A stretch of DNA of 64,000 bases from Jejuia sp049889775 (GTDB taxonomy: Bacteria > Bacteroidota > Bacteroidia > Flavobacteriales > Flavobacteriaceae), in the NCBI GenBank assembly GCA_049889775.1, contig JBMHCT010000047.1, forward strand, positions 1 through 64,000. Reading direction: 5' to 3'. The notes beneath the pieces are model-generated. The model was given only the letters and a program-made list of their open reading frames with translations. It was not told where the DNA came from and ran no database searches. Shown in pieces: positions 1-8,490 of the stretch; position 1 is the first letter of the stretch, and every line of letters starts with the position of its first letter. The translations under genes and the position numbers were made by a program.

Positions 1-17
1 AGTTCTAAGTAGCCTAG

Positions 18-92
18 AAAAAAGGACGGAGACTAATACGCACGATAGCTCTTTATAGCTAGCTAGGGATATAAGTTCACTCTGTCCTTTTT
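18..92. terminator. Long-looped inverted repeat, terminator-like
   Basis: AAAAAGGACGGAG (about 19-31) pairs with CTCTGTCCTTTTT (80-92) with one G-U wobble, enclosing about 48 bases that hold a small inner hairpin (TAGCT 46-50 with AGCTA 57-61). The A-tract and T-tract flanks could terminate transcription in either direction. The upstream gene lies outside the window, so the role is inferred from structure only. It could also be the 3' end of a small RNA. Confidence 0.35.
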
Positions 93-130
93 AAATTTAA
101 TAACAATTAATATTCTTTGCTAATCTAAAG

Positions 131-278
131 GTTAGGGATTGAGGTATTTGTTGAAGCTCTTTTTGTGTGGTTGCACCTATGCAATACAAAAAAGCAACTG
201 CCGGAATGTTTACATTCACGAATACATTAATTTTAATCATAAACCAATGAGTAAAGCCCAACCCTTGTGGTTGCGCCC
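131..278 (+). repeat. Dispersed intergenic repeat, copy 1 (interrupted)
   Basis: Starts GTTAGGGATTG and ends GGTTGCGCCC. Its bases 135-180 are identical over 46 positions to 4431-4476. After the hairpin-forming part, about 47-49 extra bases (roughly 203-250) separate the CCGGAA and AAAGCCC blocks that are contiguous in the copy at 4431. It sits just beyond the stop codon of the DUF1800/DUF1501/T9SS operon. Confidence 0.75.
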
Positions 279-283
279 AAAAC

Positions 284-1036
284 TTATTGACGCTTTATAA
301 TTTTAAATGATTTCTCTTTGCCGTTTTGATTTGTCGTTAAAATATAGATGCCCACTGAAAGTGCGTTTCCATTAATAGGTAAAACATAATTTTGATTGTC
401 TTCTGAAATTGAAACGGTATTAGAGGTAATGTGGCGCCCCATAAGGTCGTAAAGTGCAAAATGGACTGGTGTATTTTGTACTAAGCTAACAATGCGCAGA
501 GAAATTGAATCAATAAATGGATTTGGATAAACAGAGGCATTGTAGCCATCCTCTTCGTTCACCACCAAAAAAGGATCGGTAATATTAATTTTTAGCTCAC
601 TTAATCCAAAACAGTCTCCACCAAAGTTTGACGTGGGCGTGATAAGCACATAACGCGCCTTGGTTTCGTTAAAATCAGGTCCTTCTAAACCTTCGTATGT
701 AGAAGACCCATTGGCGCGTTCTAAATTAAATTTGCCCAAATTTTTCCATTCAATACCATCTAATGAATAATCAATGTTGTATTCGTTAATGCCATAATCT
801 AGATGCTTTGCTTCATTAGCATTCCAGAATTTAGTTTCCTTTAATACATAATCATATCCCAAGTCGTACATAATCCAATGCGTTTCTCCATAAGAAGATA
901 TAGGGTTCGAAGTGGTTTCGCAAGACACCCAACCATCATACCAATTTGTACTATGTCTATCAGGATAGCATTGAGCTCTCAATAATTGCTGGCCTATAAA
1001 TAATAGTAATGTTATGTAAATAAGTTTCTGTTTCAT
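284..1036 (-). CDS. T9SS type A sorting domain protein with discoidin-like domain
   Basis: A secreted protein of 250 residues. Residues 1-22 form a signal peptide (hydrophobic stretch, then RAQ-CYPD). Residues about 30-152 resemble an F5/8 type C (discoidin) fold, with WIMYDLG, a SLDGIEW strand and a closing LSELKINI, which suggests carbohydrate or surface binding. Residues about 168-250 are a type A T9SS sorting tail starting VYPNPF and ending KSFKIIKRQ, so export through the outer membrane by the type IX system is expected. The start codon overlaps the stop of the DUF1501 gene by one base (TAATG), so it is the last gene of that operon. The ligand is unknown. Confidence 0.8.
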   Translation of the reverse strand: MKQKLIYITLLLFIGQQLLRAQCYPDRHSTNWYDGWVSCETTSNPISSYGETHWIMYDLGYDYVLKETKFWNANEAKHLDYGINEYNIDYSLDGIEWKNLGKFNLERANGSSTYEGLEGPDFNETKARYVLITPTSNFGGDCFGLSELKINITDPFLVVNEEDGYNASVYPNPFIDSISLRIVSLVQNTPVHFALYDLMGRHITSNTVSISEDNQNYVLPINGNALSVGIYILTTNQNGKEKSFKIIKRQ

Positions 1037-2451
1037 TATACCATATTCATAAAACCTAACGGTGGTGCGCTACTAGTTGTATCATAAAAATTTGAAAGGT
1101 TTGGAAGCACCATATTTAAATCAGAAGGTGAAACACCAAACCATAAGGCTAATTCTGCCATATATAAATCTGCTGCCGTGGTAGGAACCAAAACACCGTT
1201 TCTTAAATCTAAATCGCTATCCAAAGCAAGTGTAGGGTAATCACCATAAATCTCTTTACCGTTAACCGCACCACCCATCACAAAAGCATTACCACCCCAC
1301 GCGTGATCTGTACCATTACCGTTTGATGTTAGGGTGCGTGCAAAATCCGAAACACTAAATGTTGTTACGCAGTCACCAATATTTAATTCAAACAACACAC
1401 TATTAAAATAGGTTAGGGCATCATTTAATTCTTTTAAATTACTTCCATGATTGATAAGTAATTCGTCATGGTTGTCGAATCCGCCAATTTCTACAAAAAA
1501 TATTTGCCTTGAAAAACCTAATGTGTCTCGGGCGGCGATGGTTTTAGCCACCATTCTTAGCTGTTCTGCCAAATTATTATCCTCTGGAATAGTAGTTACG
1601 AATTCTGAAATGCCATCTACAGCACTTTGAAATTCTAAATTTGCATCATTTGACGCCTTTACGGTATTTTTGTATGTATTTTTGTAAATATCCTGATAGT
1701 CTCTTTCTAGCATAGAGTCTAGCGCTTCTGTCTTTAGTTCATTGAAAAGACCATTCCCTCCATAGCCACTTATGCCAACACTACCGGAATTTTTAATAGT
1801 GTAAGGAGTTATTTGATCTCCTCGTTGAAATATATTTGTACCTCTTAATGAAATATTCATTGAAATGGTATCATTGGAATTCATGGTTTGCACCAAATCT
1901 GCAATTTTACCACCCCAACCCACATTTGTGCGTTCTCCGGGTTTTCCTGTTTGCCATTGTTGAGATTGATCTGAATGCGAAAATAAGCCTAAGGGTGTTT
2001 TAACAGTGTTATTACGAATCTCTGATTTAGTTGAAGGTTCAACAAGTGTTCCTACATTTGCTAAAAATGCCAAATTACCACTTTCAAACATTTGGCGCAT
2101 GTTGTTTAATTCAGGATGTAAACCGAAAACTCTACCGTCTGATGTGTTTGGATTTATCCGCAACACATCATTTTGCGGAATAGCTAAGTTTGATCTTGCA
2201 ATAGCATATTCGTTATATTCGGAATTGCCCTTTGGAATAAGCATGTTAAATGAATCGTTACCACCACTTAACATTAAACAAACTAATGCTTTATAATCTC
2301 CACCATATGGAATAATAGCCGAATTATCCGTTGCTGCTGCAGCCATGGCTTTCAGATTGATGAGTGAAGAAAAAAGAGTGGTGTACCCTAATGCAGCACA
2401 AGAGTCGCCTATAAATTTTCTTCTCGATATATCGTGTTTCTTTTTAGTCAT
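1036..2451 (-). CDS. DUF1501 family protein with Tat signal
   Basis: A 471-residue protein of the DUF1501 family (sulfatase/alkaline-phosphatase-like fold, function unproven). The N-terminus carries a twin-arginine signal (R10-R11-K-F-I, then a hydrophobic stretch), so it is probably exported folded. Family features visible are the early block VCLMLSGGNDSFNMLIP, an internal EIGGFDNHDELL and the late DHAWGGNAFVMGG. It starts 6 bases after the DUF1800 gene and overlaps the T9SS gene by one base. DUF1501 and DUF1800 genes are commonly paired in Bacteroidota and Planctomycetota, which supports joint action. The substrate is unknown. Confidence 0.85.
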   Translation of the reverse strand: MTKKKHDISRRKFIGDSCAALGYTTLFSSLINLKAMAAAATDNSAIIPYGGDYKALVCLMLSGGNDSFNMLIPKGNSEYNEYAIARSNLAIPQNDVLRINPNTSDGRVFGLHPELNNMRQMFESGNLAFLANVGTLVEPSTKSEIRNNTVKTPLGLFSHSDQSQQWQTGKPGERTNVGWGGKIADLVQTMNSNDTISMNISLRGTNIFQRGDQITPYTIKNSGSVGISGYGGNGLFNELKTEALDSMLERDYQDIYKNTYKNTVKASNDANLEFQSAVDGISEFVTTIPEDNNLAEQLRMVAKTIAARDTLGFSRQIFFVEIGGFDNHDELLINHGSNLKELNDALTYFNSVLFELNIGDCVTTFSVSDFARTLTSNGNGTDHAWGGNAFVMGGAVNGKEIYGDYPTLALDSDLDLRNGVLVPTTAADLYMAELALWFGVSPSDLNMVLPNLSNFYDTTSSAPPLGFMNMV

Positions 2452-2457
2452 TCTGTT

Positions 2458-4263
2458 TTATTTAAGTATGACATAATCTGGACTTATCATAATAAGATAA
2501 AGTGCCATTTCTACTCTTAAATCTGTATAGGTAACATCACCCCAACCATTTAAAATAGGTTCTATTGCAGAGACTATAATTTCTTTTGTTTCATCTGATA
2601 GTTGACCTCTAGTAAATAATTTATCTAATTGATTAACCAATACTTCGCTATCTCTAGCATAATATTTTAGGGCTTCAAAATCTAAAGGTGTACCGTCTAG
2701 TTCTAATCCCCAAGTTCTCAAAACTTCGTACCAGCGTACATTTGTCCAAGCATCTACTTGATTCAAATAATTAATGCTTGTAGCCGAATTATGAATTTGA
2801 AATTCGGGAGCAACAAGATTGCTTGTAGCAAATTCACTATTTGGCACATATTCGGGTAAGAAGAAATTAAAAACACTTGGTGCTGATAAAGGTGCTTGCC
2901 CAGTATCTCTATAAAAATGTTGTCCGTTATTCCAATAGCGTCCATCTGAATTATCTAAATCAACTTGACGTACCACATTAAAATAGCGCATCATAGGTTC
3001 AATTAGCTTACCGCTTGTTGGGTTTTCAATCCAACTACAGCTCCTAGCTTCGTCATCCAAAAGAATTGCTTTTATAACAGCTTTCATATCACCCCTTACA
3101 CCTTTTGTATTATTAAATACACCACATATTCGTGAAACGTATGCGGGGGAAGGATTAGATTTTACCAGTTGTTGTATTAAGCGCTTAGAAATAAAGGGGG
3201 CAGTATTAGGGTGGTTAAATAAATGATCTATAGCACTATCAATATCTTGCATTCCTGATTGATCCGCTGGTACTGTATAACCATTTAATAATTGTTTGCT
3301 TCCTGCTTCGTGCCAGTCATCGTACATTATCATAGGTATGTCTTTTCTAATAACATAATACCCAATGCCAAACCTTAATGTCCTATCGCTATGTTCTGGC
3401 TCCAATGCTGCTGGCCCTAAACCAGTGAATATTTTTGCAAATTCTTTAATATCATCATTATCATATGTCGGTATTCGGTCGCCCAATCCGTCCAATACGT
3501 ATGTCCCATCTTGGTTTAATTCATATAAACCAATGGTAAACAATTGCATTATTTCTCTTGCAAAGTTTTCATCTGGATGAATGTTGTTTTCAGGGATACT
3601 TTTTGGATTGTTGTAGTGACTCAAATAAACACCCATCATAGGATGCAATGTAATGTCCTTAAGTAAGTTTCTAAAATTACCGAAAGCATTATCTTTTAAT
3701 ACATCGTAATAACTAGATAAACCCATGCCGTATCCGGCTAGATTAGAATCTCTAGATATTACTAAAATTTGACTTAAAGCTAAAGCAACTCGTTGTCTTA
3801 ATAAATCTTCATTATTAATGTTAGACTGCCACCAAGCATACATAAAGTATTGCCAATTGAAATTATCAAAATCGTCAGGATTACCACCATTAGCGATAAA
3901 TATGCCTTTTGCTTCATCAAAGATATTTTGAGTTAAGCTTGTAAGTGGCGGTGAGTCTATATTATACTGCTCATCAATCCAATCTTCAAAAGGGATTTGA
4001 GATACACGTTTTATGTAATTCAAATCAGTTCCAAAAGTAGCTTGAGCCAAGAAACGCGATGTTTCCAAAAGCCTACCATCTAGTCCGTTACCATTAATGG
4101 TATTTATACCTTCTGCACTTTCTCGCCAACCGTCTTTAGTTTGATGACTGCTAGAGGTTACAGATATGCCTTCGCTATGGCCTGCACCTAAATAATCCCT
4201 ATAATTTTGCGTATAAGCACATGTAATAATGAAATAGGAGATCAGTAGTAGACGGTTTCTCAT
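2458..4263 (-). CDS. DUF1800 family protein
   Basis: A 601-residue DUF1800 protein, first gene of a three-gene minus-strand operon. Residues 1-19 look like a signal peptide ending in AYTQ. The family pattern is clear: RFLAQATFG near residue 70, the stretch NFAREIMQLFTIGLYELN in the middle, FISKRLIQQLVKSNPSP, and the terminal ISPDYVILK. The biochemical role is not established for the family. Pairing with a Tat-exported DUF1501 protein and a T9SS-exported binding protein suggests an envelope or extracellular complex, which is inference. The start ATG at 4263 immediately precedes the signal peptide. Confidence 0.85.
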   Translation of the reverse strand: MRNRLLLISYFIITCAYTQNYRDYLGAGHSEGISVTSSSHQTKDGWRESAEGINTINGNGLDGRLLETSRFLAQATFGTDLNYIKRVSQIPFEDWIDEQYNIDSPPLTSLTQNIFDEAKGIFIANGGNPDDFDNFNWQYFMYAWWQSNINNEDLLRQRVALALSQILVISRDSNLAGYGMGLSSYYDVLKDNAFGNFRNLLKDITLHPMMGVYLSHYNNPKSIPENNIHPDENFAREIMQLFTIGLYELNQDGTYVLDGLGDRIPTYDNDDIKEFAKIFTGLGPAALEPEHSDRTLRFGIGYYVIRKDIPMIMYDDWHEAGSKQLLNGYTVPADQSGMQDIDSAIDHLFNHPNTAPFISKRLIQQLVKSNPSPAYVSRICGVFNNTKGVRGDMKAVIKAILLDDEARSCSWIENPTSGKLIEPMMRYFNVVRQVDLDNSDGRYWNNGQHFYRDTGQAPLSAPSVFNFFLPEYVPNSEFATSNLVAPEFQIHNSATSINYLNQVDAWTNVRWYEVLRTWGLELDGTPLDFEALKYYARDSEVLVNQLDKLFTRGQLSDETKEIIVSAIEPILNGWGDVTYTDLRVEMALYLIMISPDYVILK

Positions 4264-4430
4264 AGCAAGAACAAAAGATGTAGGTTTTTTATTTCTTCAA
4301 CCATTCAAATATATAGATATTGACGATTAAGTTTTAATATTTTCGATGAAATACATTTTTATTTATAATTTCATCAATGCTTAATTCACTATAAGTTAGA
4401 TTGATATGAGAAGCTAAAGCTGCCGCGCAA

Positions 4431-4525
4431 GGGATTGAGGTATTTGTTGAAGCTCTTTTTGTGTGGTTGCACCTATTCAACACAAAAAAGCGACTGCGGA
4501 AAGCCCGACCCTTTTGGTTGCGCCC
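4431..4525 (+). repeat. Dispersed intergenic repeat, copy 2
   Basis: Starts GGGATTGAGG and ends GGTTGCGCCC, 95 bases. It contains a hairpin (CTCTTTTTGTGT against AACACAAAAAAG) and the block GCGGAAAGCCCGACCC shared with the other copies. The first 46 bases are identical to 135-180. Together with that copy it brackets the three-gene operon in direct orientation. Confidence 0.8.
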
Positions 4526-4597
4526 AAATAATTATTAATATTTTATTGATTTTTTAGTGCACTACAAATCTTGACAACCTGTTGAATGCTTCTACAC

Positions 4598-4610
4598 TGA
4601 CACTGTGTCA
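4598..4610. promoter_or_regulatory. Palindrome upstream of dnaK, possible operator
   Basis: TGACAC-T-GTGTCA is a perfect 13-base palindrome 81 bases before the dnaK start. It is not the CIRCE element (TTAGCACTC-N9-GAGTGCTAA), which is absent here. A role in heat-shock control is inferred from position only. Confidence 0.35.
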
Positions 4611-4690
4611 TACTTTCTTCATTGGCATAATGATTGACCTATACGAATAGACATTTAAAAATGAACATTCAACACAATTAAAAACATATT

Positions 4691-6604
4691 ATGAGTAAAA
4701 TTATTGGAATCGATTTGGGAACAACCAACTCTTGCGTTTCGGTAATGGAAGGTAACGATCCTGTTGTTATCCCAAACGCTGAAGGTAAACGTACTACACC
4801 ATCTGTAATTGCATTTGTAGAAGGAGGAGAGATTAAAGTTGGAGATCCTGCAAAACGACAAGCTGTAACTAATCCTACTAAAACAGTTTATTCTATTAAA
4901 CGTTTTATGGGTAATAAATATTCTGAATCCACTAAGGAAGCAGAACGCGTACCATATAAAGTGGTAAAAGGTGACAACGACACACCTAGAGTTGATATTG
5001 ACGGTCGTTTATATACACCACAAGAATTGTCAGCTATGATTCTTCAAAAAATGAAGAAAACCGCTGAGGATTACTTGGGACAAGATGTAAGTAGAGCTGT
5101 AATTACGGTTCCTGCTTATTTTAATGATTCGCAAAGACAGGCTACCAAAGAAGCTGGTGAAATTGCTGGTTTAAAAGTTGAAAGAATAATTAATGAGCCT
5201 ACTGCTGCGGCATTGGCTTATGGTTTAGATAAAAAGGGAACAGACCAAAAAATAGTTGTTTTTGATTTTGGTGGTGGTACACATGACGTTTCCATTTTAG
5301 AATTAGGTGACGGTGTATTTGAAGTATTATCTACTGATGGTGATACTCATTTAGGTGGTGATGATGTTGATGAGAAAATCATTAACTGGTTGGCAGATGA
5401 GTTTAAGGCTGAAGAATCTATGGATTTGAGAGAAGACCCAATGTCTTTACAGCGTTTGAAAGAAGCTGCTGAAAAGGCCAAGATTGAATTATCATCGTCT
5501 TCTCAAACAGAAATTAACTTACCTTACATCACAGCTACAGCTAGTGGACCAAAGCACTTAGTGCGTACATTAACACGTTCTAAATTTGAGCAATTAATCG
5601 ACGATTTGGTAAAACGTACTATTGAGCCATGTGAGTCTGCGCTTAAAGCTGCTGGATTAAGCAAAAGTGATATTGATGAAGTAATTTTAGTAGGTGGTTC
5701 TACACGTATTCCTGCGGTACAAGCCGCTGTGGAGAAATTCTTCGGAAAAGCTCCTAGCAAAGGTGTAAACCCTGACGAAGTTGTTTCTCTAGGTGCTGGT
5801 ATCCAAGGAGGTGTATTAACTGGTGATGTTAAGGATGTATTACTTTTAGATGTAACACCTTTATCACTTGGTATTGAAACTATGGGTAATGTATTTACTA
5901 AGTTAATCGAAGCAAACACAACCATTCCTACTAAGAAATCACAAGTATTTTCAACTGCTGCTGACAATCAGCCCTCTGTAGAGATTCATGTATTACAAGG
6001 TGAAAGAGCAATGGCTGCGGATAACAAAACTATTGGGCGTTTTCACTTAGACGGTATTCCACCAGCAAGACGTGGTACGCCGCAAATTGAGGTAACGTTT
6101 GATATTGATGCAAATGGTATCATTAAAGTTTCTGCGGAAGATAAAGCGACAGGTAAGAAGCAAGATATTAGAATTGAAGCATCTTCTGGATTAACTGAAG
6201 AAGAAATCCAAAAAATGAAAGCTGATGCTGAAGCTAATGCTGAGGCGGATAAAGCTGCAGCTGAAACTGCTCAAAAATTGAACGAAGCGGATTCTATGAT
6301 TTTCCAAACGGAAAAGCAATTGGAAGAGTTCGGTGATAAATTATCTGATGATAAGAAAAAACCAATCGAAGAAGCTTTAGAAGAGTTGAAAAAAGCTTAT
6401 GAAACTAAAGATTTGGCACAAATTGAGCCAGCTTTAGAGAAAATTAATGAAGTTTGGAAAGTTGCTTCTGAAGAAATGTACAAAGCACAAGCCGAAGCAC
6501 AACAAGCAGGAGGTGCACAACCAGGACCTGATGCAGGAGCTGGAGAGCAAGCACAATCTGAAGGTGATAATGTTGAGGATGTAGACTTTGAAGAAGTAAA
6601 GTAA
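4691..6604 (+). CDS. dnaK: Molecular chaperone DnaK (Hsp70)
   Basis: A full-length Hsp70 of 637 residues that folds and protects cytosolic proteins in an ATP-driven cycle with DnaJ and GrpE. Neither partner is encoded in the window. The ATPase domain begins with the signature IGIDLGTTNSCVSVMEG, followed by VVFDFGGGTHDVSILELG and VILVGGSTRIPAVQ. The substrate-binding domain follows (LLLDVTPLSLGIETMG, then NQPSVEIHVLQGER). A Gly/Ala/Gln-rich tail ends in the conserved EDVDFEEVK. The gene is monocistronic, with a strong terminator directly after it. A palindrome at 4598-4610 may be its operator. Confidence 0.98.
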   Translation: MSKIIGIDLGTTNSCVSVMEGNDPVVIPNAEGKRTTPSVIAFVEGGEIKVGDPAKRQAVTNPTKTVYSIKRFMGNKYSESTKEAERVPYKVVKGDNDTPRVDIDGRLYTPQELSAMILQKMKKTAEDYLGQDVSRAVITVPAYFNDSQRQATKEAGEIAGLKVERIINEPTAAALAYGLDKKGTDQKIVVFDFGGGTHDVSILELGDGVFEVLSTDGDTHLGGDDVDEKIINWLADEFKAEESMDLREDPMSLQRLKEAAEKAKIELSSSSQTEINLPYITATASGPKHLVRTLTRSKFEQLIDDLVKRTIEPCESALKAAGLSKSDIDEVILVGGSTRIPAVQAAVEKFFGKAPSKGVNPDEVVSLGAGIQGGVLTGDVKDVLLLDVTPLSLGIETMGNVFTKLIEANTTIPTKKSQVFSTAADNQPSVEIHVLQGERAMAADNKTIGRFHLDGIPPARRGTPQIEVTFDIDANGIIKVSAEDKATGKKQDIRIEASSGLTEEEIQKMKADAEANAEADKAAAETAQKLNEADSMIFQTEKQLEEFGDKLSDDKKKPIEEALEELKKAYETKDLAQIEPALEKINEVWKVASEEMYKAQAEAQQAGGAQPGPDAGAGEQAQSEGDNVEDVDFEEVK

Positions 6605-6624
6605 CAGAATACTTTTATAGAATG

Positions 6625-6655
6625 AAAGCACAACTTATAAAGTTGTGCTTTTTTT
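6625..6655. terminator. Bidirectional terminator between dnaK and blh
   Basis: AAAGCACAAC, a 7-base loop, GTTGTGCTTT and then a T run. The A-rich left flank lets it serve the converging blh gene as well, whose stop codon (6635) lies inside the hairpin. Confidence 0.85.
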
Positions 6656-7534
6656 ATTCTTAAACATTGAGTTCATAACTATTGTATGTGGAAAAGTTAC
6701 TGCCGCAATAAAAGAAAAAAGGATACCATAAAAAATCGTTTGATTTTTAAAAAAATAATACAGTATTGCTAACCCTATTAAAGCTATGATCCAATATAGT
6801 ATAGCGTTTTTTAAATATTTAAGAAAATTTTGATAATTGAATTTTCCATAAAGAAATTTCACTTGCTCAAAAAGTGAAGGTATACTGTGCCAAAAAATAA
6901 AATATATAGCAAAACCCCATATTAGCGTAGTTACTTTAAAAATAACAGCAAAAATTACCAAGTAAAATGTTTCGGTTAAAAAAACGCTTTTCATGGAATT
7001 ATTACTTAAGATAATCCAAAAGCAACTCAGCAAGTAGCATGTTAATAGAATCCAGAATACGCTATACAATAGTGAATTTGATACTTCATGACTTGTAATG
7101 GCATATACTACTTCCTTAGTCTCTTCACTATTATAAATCAAAAGAGTGAATAACACTAAAGTGCCATAAATAATATAGTAAGCGTTGTTAAATATCTTAT
7201 TGGCAGTAAGGCTTATGCCCTCCCAGTGTTGTTCTCCAAAATGAAATCCGCTAAAGATTATAAATAAGATTAAAGCAATGGATGGAAGGAAATAGAAAAC
7301 CAAAAGTGCAGTTAAAACAATACAGATATAGATTACAAGAACTTTTAGGGAGAAACTATAAGTATTTGAATCTGCCAGCCTATTTATTAGTAAAATATCA
7401 TTACTTCCATGACAAATACCAAAAGAGAATATTAATAAAAACCCTAGAATTATCTCAAGGTCCTTTGAGACTAAGGATGTAAGCCATAATCCTACAAAAC
7501 TCAACACTATTGATAAATTCCTAATACTATACAT
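6635..7534 (-). CDS. blh: Brp/Blh family beta-carotene 15,15'-dioxygenase
   Basis: A 299-residue integral membrane protein of the Brp/Blh family, which cleaves beta-carotene into two retinal molecules. The family's metal-binding histidine motifs are all present: GICHGSND near residue 40, FHFGEQHW near 96, FWHSIPS near 215 and FPHTIVM near 283, spread over hydrophobic helices. It is divergently transcribed from the proteorhodopsin gene, 123 bases apart, so it very likely supplies that protein's chromophore. Carotenoid biosynthesis genes (crtE, crtB, crtI, crtY) are not in the window. Its 3' end converges with dnaK inside a shared terminator. Confidence 0.93.
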   Translation of the reverse strand: MYSIRNLSIVLSFVGLWLTSLVSKDLEIILGFLLIFSFGICHGSNDILLINRLADSNTYSFSLKVLVIYICIVLTALLVFYFLPSIALILFIIFSGFHFGEQHWEGISLTANKIFNNAYYIIYGTLVLFTLLIYNSEETKEVVYAITSHEVSNSLLYSVFWILLTCYLLSCFWIILSNNSMKSVFLTETFYLVIFAVIFKVTTLIWGFAIYFIFWHSIPSLFEQVKFLYGKFNYQNFLKYLKNAILYWIIALIGLAILYYFFKNQTIFYGILFSFIAAVTFPHTIVMNSMFKNKKSTTL

Positions 7535-7615
7535 GACTTTTTATAAAATTATAATTTTAAACTAAATAAATTGTTAAAATGTTAATTTCTATGTGAATTA
7601 TTGTTTAACCTTTTG

Positions 7616-7623
7616 TACTTTTG
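7616..7623 (+). promoter_or_regulatory. Proteorhodopsin promoter -7 element
   Basis: TACTTTTG matches the Bacteroidota -7 consensus TAnnTTTG, 34 bases before the rhodopsin start. A TTG occurs at 7601-7603, closer than the usual spacing for a -33 element, and GTG lies at 7593-7595. The -33 assignment is therefore uncertain. Confidence 0.55.
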
Positions 7624-7657
7624 TTTAAACAAAATTAATTAATTTAAAATAATTGTT

Positions 7658-8383
7658 ATGAAATCATTTTTAGTTTTAATGGATGTAACTGGTAAAATGG
7701 ATCCTTCAGATTATGTTGGATTTACCTTTTTTGTAGGTTGTATGGCTATGATGGCTGCATCCGCTTTTTTCTTTTTATCCCTAAGTCAGTTTGATCGAAA
7801 ATGGAGAACGTCCGTTTTAGTATCTGGTATTATTACTTTCATAGCGGCAGTTCATTATTTTTACATGAGAGACTATTGGGCTGTAAATGCTGAGTCGCCT
7901 ACATTCTTCAGATATGTAGATTGGGTATTGACTGTACCTCTAATGTGTGTGGAGTTTTACCTAATTTTAAAAGTTGCTGGTGCCAAACAATCGTTAATGT
8001 GGCGAATGATTTTGTGGTCAGTTATTATGCTTGTTACAGGCTATTTTGGAGAAGCAGTATATCAAGATCAAGCTGCTCTCTGGGGTGCGGTATCTGGTAT
8101 AGCTTATTTTATAATAGTATACGAAATATGGTTTGGTAGTGCTAAAAAATTGGCTATTGCCGCAGGTGGTGATGTTTTACAAGCTCATAAAATATTATGT
8201 TGGTTTGTATTAGTAGGTTGGGCCATATACCCAATTGGATACATGTTAGGAACTGATGGTTGGTATACTAGTATATTAGGAACAGGAAGTGTTGATGTAG
8301 CTTACAACATAGCAGATGCTATAAATAAAATAGGTTTTGGATTAGTAATTTATTCTCTTGCCGTTAAAAAGCAAGTAGCATAA
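7658..8383 (+). CDS. Proteorhodopsin, light-driven proton pump
   Basis: A 241-residue seven-helix retinal protein. The pump residues are visible: proton acceptor D88 (in RYVDW), T92, and donor E99 (in CVEFYLIL), giving the DTE motif of H+ pumps rather than the NDQ motif of Na+ pumps. H66 matches the conserved histidine that pairs with the acceptor. K224 (in AINKIGFG) is the Schiff-base lysine. M96, at the spectral tuning site, predicts green absorption, as in other flavobacterial proteorhodopsins. It is divergent from blh and followed by its own terminator, so it is monocistronic. It should build proton-motive force in light. Confidence 0.97.
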   Translation: MKSFLVLMDVTGKMDPSDYVGFTFFVGCMAMMAASAFFFLSLSQFDRKWRTSVLVSGIITFIAAVHYFYMRDYWAVNAESPTFFRYVDWVLTVPLMCVEFYLILKVAGAKQSLMWRMILWSVIMLVTGYFGEAVYQDQAALWGAVSGIAYFIIVYEIWFGSAKKLAIAAGGDVLQAHKILCWFVLVGWAIYPIGYMLGTDGWYTSILGTGSVDVAYNIADAINKIGFGLVIYSLAVKKQVA

Positions 8384-8413
8384 ATATTTATCCTATGGCT
8401 AGTGATAAATAAT

Positions 8414-8441
8414 GGCGCAACCTAAAATAGGTTGCGCTTTT
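8414..8441 (+). terminator. Terminator after proteorhodopsin
   Basis: GCGCAACCT, loop AAAAT, AGGTTGCGC and a T run, 31 bases past the stop codon. Confidence 0.85.
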
Positions 8442-8490
8442 ACAATATAATGTTATTAGTTTACTTAAAATATTATTAATTACATATATA

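Larger units (their letters stand above)
4264..4690. other. Intergenic region between the DUF1800 operon and dnaK
   Basis: A 427-base non-coding stretch. It holds the AT-rich promoter side of the minus-strand operon (about 4264-4380), one copy of the dispersed repeat (4431-4525), and the dnaK upstream region with a perfect TGACAC-T-GTGTCA palindrome (4598-4610). I see no open reading frame of substance and no convincing TAnnTTTG element directly in front of dnaK. Confidence 0.6.

Noticed and set aside
2006..2296. Plus-strand open frame of 96 codons inside the DUF1501 gene
   Set aside because: Antisense to the family domain with no domain or signal of its own.
4530..4690. CIRCE/HrcA operator in front of dnaK
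   Set aside because: No TTAGCACTC-N9-GAGTGCTAA sequence is present. Only the unrelated TGACAC palindrome is found.
5524..5967. Minus-strand open frame of 147 codons inside dnaK
   Set aside because: It lies wholly antisense to the conserved dnaK frame, has no recognisable domain and no promoter, so it is a shadow of the coding bias.
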